Shown here: positions 57,512 through 64,000 of the stretch, piece after piece
How positions within the stretch are numbered: the first letter of the stretch is position 1
How the letters are laid out: each line of letters begins with the position of its first letter
Source of the DNA: Helicostylum pulchrum
Taxonomy: Eukaryota; Mucoromycota; Mucoromycetes; Mucorales; Mucoraceae
Assembly (NCBI GenBank): GCA_025677825.1
Contig: JAIXMO010000051.1
Coordinates: 124,001 to 188,000, forward strand
Direction of reading: 5' to 3'
DNA length: 64,000 nt
The notes under the pieces: model-generated
The model's database searches: none
Seen by the model: only the letters and a program-made list of their open reading frames with translations
What the model was told of the DNA's origin: nothing
Translations under genes and position numbers: made by a program

Positions 57512-57922
57512 TGGGTATGTGTATAAGAAAGTGTTAATGGCGAATGAATTTATGTGAGTATTTTCTTGTAAAAAAAAATAAAAAAAACAGTTTGGCGTTC
57601 CCGCGTTTAAGTAACCACATAGTGACGGTTTTTTGTTTGCTTGCATTGGATTCTCACAATAGTGACCGAGCAAGAGAATTACTGCTAATAATTTATTAGG
57701 TGCATTATTGCATATTGTTTCACAAACGGTAAGCGTTGTTGTACCGTACCAAAAAAAGAAGTGGAAAAGGTGAACATACATCTTTTAGAAGTAATTTTTT
57801 ACTTTTAATAGTATACTATCACTATGGCCAATATTATGGTTTGATCTTGTTCAAATATACTAACGAAGAAAAAAGGTATTACTGTTTCAATGAATAGAAG
57901 AACGACGATCTACAGGTAGAGT
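57512..57922. other. intergenic, divergent promoter region
   Basis: Upstream of the polymerase-like gene on one side and the small plus-strand gene on the other. A minus-strand frame extends upstream of the polymerase ATG (to 57781) but is hydrophobic and Phe-rich with no family match, so the ATG at 57511 was preferred. Confidence 0.4.
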
Positions 57923-58191
57923 ATGCTGAAAACCCTACTATTCCATGTCTTACTGTTATTTGTAACGCACCTATATCATTCGATTTCAAGAAATACTACT
58001 AGGTATCTCTCTTTTTTTATATACCATGCAAAAATAAAAAAATAAAAGCGTATACAATTACACATATATCCAGCGATAAAAATACAGCGCAAGTATTTTT
58101 TTTTTGTGTGTTTATTTCAGGTAGTGAAGAATCTTTTTTTGATTCTAAAAGTTGGGATAACGAACAATGGTATAGACCAAAGGATGTTTAG
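57923..58191 (+). CDS. predicted 48-aa single-pass membrane or secreted micropeptide
   Basis: Two exons (57923-58002, 58125-58191) join in frame to 48 residues. The first exon encodes a hydrophobic helix (MLKTLLFHVLLLFVTHLY) that could be a membrane anchor or signal peptide. After the intron (GTATCT...GGTAG) comes a polar C-terminus (SEESFFDSKSWDNEQWYRP). The T-rich tract before the acceptor and the non-repetitive composition of exon 2 argue for a real gene, as does the absence of stops in both pieces. The family is not recognised, and small size makes chance hard to exclude. It could also be the end of a longer transcript. Confidence 0.35.
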
Positions 58192-58447
58192 GTACACAAT
58201 GGGACTGCTCATAGACATTATTTAAAGAGCAATATATACCAAATGGACCATAAATGATAACGTAACTGCCTATTGTAGAGTGCACACCTAAATGTAACCA
58301 ACAACACTGCTTTTACGATCATTTGCTCGCATAAAATATTTCTCGCGTTGTGATTGGCTAAAAATATTAAAAACACGTGTATATCACGTGACGCACTTAT
58401 GAAATTAAAGATATAAATAAAATATAAATTTTTTGGAGACATGAATT

Positions 58448-58521
58448 GCTTCCGTGGCGCAATTGGCTAGCGCGTCTGACTGTTAATCAGGAGGTTGGTG
58501 GTTCAAGCCCACCCGGGAGCG
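58448..58521 (+). tRNA. tRNA-Asn (anticodon GTT)
   Basis: A 74-nt cloverleaf without intron. The acceptor stem GCTTCCG pairs with CGGGAGC (one G-U), with discriminator G at 58521. The D-arm contains the A-box-like TGGCGCAATTGG. The anticodon loop CTGTTAA carries GTT at 58482-58484. The T-arm includes the B-box GGTTCAAGCCC. A T-rich tract follows (TTTCTTTT), suitable for RNA polymerase III termination. The sequence closely follows eukaryotic cytosolic tRNA-Asn. Confidence 0.96.
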
Positions 58522-60801
58522 TTTCTTTTGCCACTTTAAGCTTATTTTGTGTAACGTTACATGTGCATTATCTTTTTGGATTCGGGCCAAAGATATGGAG
58601 TACATTGAGTACAGTACAGTCCATTGTCGTGCTCCCGCTAATAGTTAAAGGGCTTAAAAAAGTTTGTTTAAGATAATAAAAGATTATATTTATTTATTTT
58701 GTGTAAAATTAATATTTATAATATACTTTGAGGTTACAGCGGTGCATTCGGGGCCAAAATGAGATTAAAAATATTTAAAGTAATTAACATAACTCAATGT
58801 CAGTCAAGAGATCTTATTTTGTTTACTTAATTGATACCCGAAAAATTATTTCTTTTTCTGTGAATCCATGTAAAGATCACGAAACATGCTTGACTTGATT
58901 GAGAATAGTCTCATTTTTTTTACCATTCTATTTACAAAATAAACTTTTTTTTTCTACGTTTCATCAAATCAGCTATCTGATTGATAACTTACTGCTTCCC
59001 TCTCACTTCTGTTTTGAGAAACTTAGGGCTCAAGCCTTGATTATCGATGCTTATTGTACCCAAATAGGCACATGTTTATATAAACGTTACCCACCAAGAT
59101 TTCCTAATATTCAGCCATTTGAAAAAAAAAAAGTAGTATTGTATAATTTATGACAGACCACTTTTTTGTCATTCTGCTTTTTATAAAAAACTGCGAATGT
59201 GTTACTTTTTATTTTTACTTTTAACGATGAATTCATATATACGTATATAATATGTTCACGTTTCTCAAAAGGAGCTTTCCTATGATACGCTAGTGAAAAC
59301 GGATAAGAATTAAATGGACTAATATAAACCTACAAAATATTTGATTTATATATTCGACTTTATTTAACTACAATTTACGACTTTATTACATAAGTCCTTA
59401 GTAAATATTTTTATGGATTGTCTGGTATAATTGCTTTGTTTCGAATAAGTTTTATGGAGTGGAGGCGTATATTGGCGGGGAGAGGGGTTCAAACTTCTAT
59501 AGTATGGTTTATATCAAACTGTTTTCTTGCAAACTATTATAGTCTCTTTCCATTAAGGTTCTTCGAACTATGTATGCCACTCTTTTCAAGCTATTAACTG
59601 TGACTTACACTTAACCACATTACTTCCGTAATAAGCGCATAGCCTAGTTACATCATATAGTCGTTTTAAGTGAAGTAGTAAATAATTTCTCTTTGATCAG
59701 AGGGGCGGGTTGTAGTTAAGGATTTTGAAATAGTTATGCTAAGGCCCGTTACTGACATGGACTGGGGTTTGGTTGCTGGATTTTCACATTATGACAAGAC
59801 GTCTTGGTTGATTTCAAATTAAAAGCAAACAGAGTTTGCTACACTAAAAAAGACCCATAACAATCAATGGAGGTTGATCAAGTGTCTCTTAGCAAAAACG
59901 TAGTAGCACATATTATTAGCGTGTGAACATCCAAACTTAATGTGCTTAAACGTACCTATCTTTATAAATAATTTTCTTATATATTGCTGAAACAATATCA
60001 CCCTGTCTACTACCCAAAGTACATGCAAAAGATGCTTTTACAACAACACATCTCCAATCATGTAGTGGGAATTTGTCGCCACACTAGGATAATGACCAAA
60101 GTAGACTTGGGACGCTCCATGGCAGAGCTAAGAAGAAGTGACTCACAAAGTCCTATCATCACTTGTAGCCCCTTGTCACCTTGTAAACGATCTAGTCACT
60201 GTAAACGAAAAAGGTAAAAATTGCTAGTATAAAACCTGCGATTTTTAGACAGTTGTAAAATTTCAGCCAAAATTTCCCGTTGTGACAATATAAAAAATCT
60301 GGATCAATTGCGTAAGTAATCGTAGTAAAGAAACCATCGTTCTGACAAATACCAACAAGCAGTCTAGAATGTTTGAAATTGGCATGGAATTTGACCATGT
60401 GCAACCACAACAGCAACCATATAAAGTAGAATTTTTTTTATTGATCATGGTTATCAACAACATGAAAAATGTTTTTATCTATGGAAGAAGAGGAAATAGA
60501 AAATTTGGAACAAAAGGTTAAAAAATTGCTCAACGTAAAAACCAGCCCGAAAAGATCAAAACGTACCTGAAGCGATTATCCAAACTGAAGAAACAACAAA
60601 ATCTGAGCCAATTGTCTTCTGAAAGAACCCAAGAAAAAATTTATAATAGATCAGGATAGTACTCTATTCCACCTTGGTTCCAATGTGTCTAAAAGTATTT
60701 CTGTTTGTTTCAACACCCAATACTTACAAAGAACAAATAATGAGGGACAAATATTACCACAAATAAACTCTTTTGGTCGCATTTTCATTCATGAACACAA
60801 A

Positions 60802-60829
60802 AATATTGAGGTTTTTATACCTCAATATT
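60802..60829. repeat. 11-bp perfect hairpin
   Basis: AATATTGAGGT and its exact reverse complement ACCTCAATATT are separated by a 6-nt T-rich loop. In a eukaryote this is not a terminator signal. It may be a remnant of a small inverted-repeat element. Confidence 0.6.
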
Positions 60830-61102
60830 ATCACTTTTCTATCTTCCTTCTTTCCATAATTATTTCCCTGTGCTTACAGATACAACGTTTTAATACAAAC
60901 CAGCAGTAGTGGCCCGGTATGCTTTTTATACTTAATCTGACTCGTGCAAGCTCAATTCAACTAACATTATATTTAGTTGGTTTTAATAAATATCTTCAAT
61001 TTATCTATATTCTTATCACATCGATAATTTGCTTTGCTCTTGATTTCTTAGTGTACTTCTAGACTTAAAGATTCAAGGCATTTAGGTTTATTATACAGTC
61101 GA

Positions 61103-61186
61103 TGAGGAAGCTACAAACACACTCTAGGTTGATACAAATGGATAAGGATTACCTTTTTTTGGATAATACATAAAGTAGCTTCCTCA
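61103..61186. repeat. 12-bp inverted repeat spaced by 60 bp
   Basis: TGAGGAAGCTAC at 61103-61114 is the exact reverse complement of GTAGCTTCCTCA at 61175-61186. The spacing and size fit a short MITE-like relic. No target duplication is clear. Confidence 0.45.
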
Positions 61187-61705
61187 AACTCTAAGTAAGC
61201 CTTTCTTTCAGCATTTCTTTTCAAGTCTTATTGAGCAAGGTAGTAATACGTATTAAAGCAGTTCTATTTACGAGGATTGCTGCTATTCTTGTATCTATTC
61301 AAACAAGCTGTATTTTATTGCCGCACCTTCGTTCTTTTCGTGGTCATCAAGTTTCTGCGACTCAATGAAAGCATTTTTTTTTTCTGATTGTCTATAATGT
61401 TTTCCTGAACTGCTTGAAAATTTTTTTTCATTGGCATGACGCTGTTCCTACCAAGATTAAATAGGGCTAACTTTTTTTTGAGCCGTGGTTGCTGTAGGAA
61501 GTGTAAGTCACTTGAAGTTGAATGGCAAAAGCTTTTAGAACAGTTATAGAAATAAGTATAAACAAAGAAATGATGCGATGAAGTGATGGCCAGAAAAGAA
61601 AATTATAGAAACTATTTTATTCTTAAGGATATGAATACTTATGTTCGTACATAAAGGAACAAGCAACTCAACACACTCTCTTCTTCATGTATCATTTTGA
61701 TAGGC

Positions 61706-64000
61706 TTAATTGTTTTTTTTTGCCTTTGTAGGAGTTAAATATATATTTGGTGACAGTCCTTTTGAAGCACTACCAGCATCATCAGTACCACTAGCGATGC
61801 TAAAAAAAAAGTCGTCGTCTTCTTTTGCAATCACTCCTGTTAAGATTGTATCCTGTAACTTGGTATGATGATTTTTCCAAATATACAAGTTTTTGAGCGT
61901 GGCTATGAACGAAGGCAATTGATGTAGATATTCTGGTATGGAAAGGTTGTTGGTGTGTTTGGCTATGTAGATATTATTGATTTTCTTTACAGCAAACATG
62001 TAACCACGTAGGCCTATGAATTTTTTAAATAGTCAACAACCCTATTATTTAGATATATGTATGTATGTATGTGCTAGAAACAGTAGGGAATCAACTTACC
62101 AACCCAGTCCATACCAAGCGTATAAACATTTTTAGAATCATTTTCAGAAAGGGGTAGTTCAAGAAGTCTGCTAAGAATGGCTTTGTTCATTCTAATATTT
62201 TTTGCCTGCTGAATCAGGCATTGCTCATGAGTAACTTTCTTTCGCTTCCATTCGTTAGTTGATAGTTCAATATTTCTTGTTGACAATAAAAGATCGATTC
62301 GACGACCGAATCCTCGATTTAAAGGTATGTTATTTCCATAGATATTTTCATGGTCTTTTGCAATAGACTTGCTAGCTTTACATGTTGTTTCGCCACTATA
62401 GGGAATAGGCAAATAAGTACATTTCGAGGCAGCGTTAATAAAAGGACTTTTATGTTATCTATTTACTCTAGCAAGTTTAAGTTCAAATTTTTCAGTAGAA
62501 TATCCAGAATGGATGCCACTTTTCTATAGCATGTCAGTTCTGAATCATTCTCGTTTGGCTTTAATGTGCTGTCAGCTATAACATTTCTAGCTATTATTTC
62601 CATTATGTCTAAAACTGCAGTAATGTCGTCCTCATTCTCCTCAATTGCCTTAACTTTTTCTTTTGCAACAGTCAATCTTAACTGCTTGAGAGCAAGCCTG
62701 CCTTTTGTATCTTTGCTAAGCTAATAAAGGAAGAAAGTCAGTGACGGCTTTCATAATGAAGAATTACAACTTACCTGAATCATACGGTTAAAGGTCTCCT
62801 CCAATGTAACGGACATTGCAGGCGCGAGCTCTATATTTACACTGTTGATCTCTTCCCAAAATGATTCGTTTTTGACATATTTTTGAAAAACTTTCAAAGT
62901 GCTAAAGTTGACGAGACTCACAGTTTTTGATAGAGAGAGTCTAAGAAAAAAGAGATATAATGTCAAGCGTTAAGAGTAATGGTTTCAAATGTTTACTTAC
63001 TTCAAGGCGTTTACTTCATTAATGTCTCCATCATTAAGATCAAGTATCAATTTAGCTGACATGAGATCCAGTTCTTCGGCCATTGTGGTAGGTTTTAAAT
63101 TTTTCGCCATTTTTTTGAGAGTGGATATTTCAATTTGGCTTAAAGAACCATGGAGCTATAGTAATTATAAATATAAAAAATTAGCGACCTAATAACATAG
63201 TTGTTTCTCTAGATGAATGATTTACCCTTTTTGCTCCAAGTAAATATACCTCGTGACGAACTTGTGATGCTAAGATGATCGGTCTGTTGAGGGAGTCGTA
63301 AAGTATATCTGTTTGATCTATTTTCCTACAAAGTAAAATCTTGTCAGAAAAAGACATCAAGTTTTTAAGTAGGACATACTTACTTTTATTTGAAGCATTT
63401 CCTGTTGGAAGCGGGTTCTATAAAAAAAAATTGCTAAGTAATTTTATGCTTATAAAAATAGCTGTTGTCTTTTGCGTATTTACAAAAAAGTCATCAATCT
63501 CATTTCTCCAGCATTTAAGAAGTTTTTTTAGTCTTTAAGTTAATTTTAAAAGCTGTAACTCGTTTAAATACCTTAATTTTTGTCTTTCTTCAGTAGCTTC
63601 TCTTTCTTCGATAGCGTTTTCAGTAGTTTGACTTTGTTCAATAGCGTTTTCAGTAATTTGTCTTTCAATAGTGGTATTGCTTGACGAAGCGCCAAAACTA
63701 ATATTGCTAGAGATAACATTGCCAGTGACTTTTATACAGTTACGTGACTTATCCTTAACAAGATATCGTTACAAATTAATGTTTAGTGACTTAACCGTTT
63801 GCTATAAATTTCCTTCACATACCTGGTTTTCGTCTTTGTTTTCACTTTCTTTGGCGATATTGTTTACAGAGTCTTTTAATTCCTCACTGATTGATGGATC
63901 TCTTGCAATGTTTTTCAGATGGCATAAAAATGTACCTTCGAGGGATTTTTTGCTCTTTTGTGAATGTTTTTCTTCGTAATATTTAAAGTAGTTAGGCAAA
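61706..64000 (-). CDS. lineage-specific large protein, 3' part of gene (partial), about 570 aa in window
   Basis: Ten exons (64000-63823, 63753-63572, 63532-63484, 63417-63384, 63317-63226, 63155-63001, 62940-62775, 62720-62467, 62395-62100, 62013-61706) stay open in one frame to a stop at 61706; the start lies beyond the window edge. The visible N-terminal part is Glu/Lys/Ser-rich with two ENAIE repeats. Then come ILYDSLNRPIILASQVRHEV, a helical middle and CYRKVASILDILLKNLN. A more conserved-looking C-terminal domain has GETTCKASKS, RRIDLLLS, IELSTNEWKRKK and LGMDWVG. The D(x)n-E-x5-E-W-K pattern resembles a PD-(D/E)xK nuclease core, but this is only a motif impression. I recall similar uncharacterised proteins as expanded families in Mucorales genomes. 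No function can be assigned. Confidence 0.7.

Larger units (their letters stand above)
58522..61705. other. gene-poor stretch, 3.2 kb
   Basis: No intact gene is supported. A plus-strand frame at 59984-60217 ends in a Ser/Pro/Arg/Lys-rich segment (CSPLSPCKRSSHCKRKR). A short basic stretch around 60490-60655 (KIKTYLKRLSKLKKQQNLSQ) sits next to stops. Both may be decayed coding fragments, perhaps of a transposable element, but no transposase motif is recognisable. Two small hairpins are listed separately. Confidence 0.4.

Noticed and set aside
57443..57781. extended N-terminus for the polymerase-like gene
   Set aside because: The upstream extension is hydrophobic with Phe runs and starts far from any Pol alpha similarity; the ATG at 57511 is preferred.
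1..64000. CRISPR array, operons or bacterial ribosome-binding sites
   Set aside because: None found; spliced genes, the cytosolic-type tRNA and the protein families are all eukaryotic.

Overview
The window looks like nuclear DNA of an early-diverging filamentous fungus, most likely Mucoromycota (Mucorales-like). It is AT-rich with many A/T homopolymers. Nearly all genes carry short GT-AG introns of about 50-95 nt, and the proteins are fungal (Opi1, Ugo1-like, Apl-type beta adaptin without an ear, Kre9-like GPI protein). There are no operons, CRISPR arrays or bacterial signals. I joined exons by reading splice sites and protein continuity. Every complete multi-exon model below sums to a multiple of three with no internal stop, but product names come from motif recognition, not from searches.

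Layout. 1-4.2 kb is gene-poor and holds a 370 bp foldback element and one small ORF. 4.3-7.4 kb is an ADAM-type metalloprotease (-). 8.8-9.2 kb is an unrecognised coding fragment (-). 9.7-18.8 kb holds a beta adaptin (-), TatD-like hydrolase, Tra2-like SR protein, Ugo1-like carrier and GPI-anchored protein (all +). 18.8-21.9 kb is a gene-poor stretch with a zinc-finger relic and a 157 bp MITE. 21.9-29.0 kb carries two tandem paralogous Kelch membrane proteins. 29.4-50.6 kb is a dense housekeeping block: DPM3/DPM2 head to head, an MBOAT acyltransferase, SCAMP, a peroxisomal ABC half-transporter, an SZRD1-like SUZ protein, an Oca-type phosphatase, CFT1/CPSF160, CK2 alpha, a PRL-type phosphatase, SGF11, a small secreted protein, OPI1 and a short SWAP-like splicing protein. 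51.9-57.5 kb is a 16-exon DNA polymerase alpha-like gene. A short two-exon gene and tRNA-Asn(GUU) follow, then 3.2 kb without a clear gene. The last 2.3 kb is the 3' part of a lineage-specific gene that runs off the window.

Functional links. DPM2 and DPM3, two membrane subunits of dolichol-phosphate-mannose synthase, share a 170 bp divergent promoter. Four head-to-head pairs have 120-171 bp between start codons. Several genes serve RNA processing (Tra2, SWAP, CFT1, SZRD1) or membrane lipid and traffic (beta adaptin, SCAMP, MBOAT, OPI1, ABCD), but nothing shows they form a cluster.

The most unusual locus is the polymerase alpha-like gene. All three family-B catalytic motifs are intact and sixteen exons join in frame, but the protein stops just after the thumb, before the zinc-binding C-terminal domain that holds the B subunit and primase. 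Its roughly 650-residue N-terminus is an acidic, internally duplicated region unlike the usual Pol alpha N-terminus.
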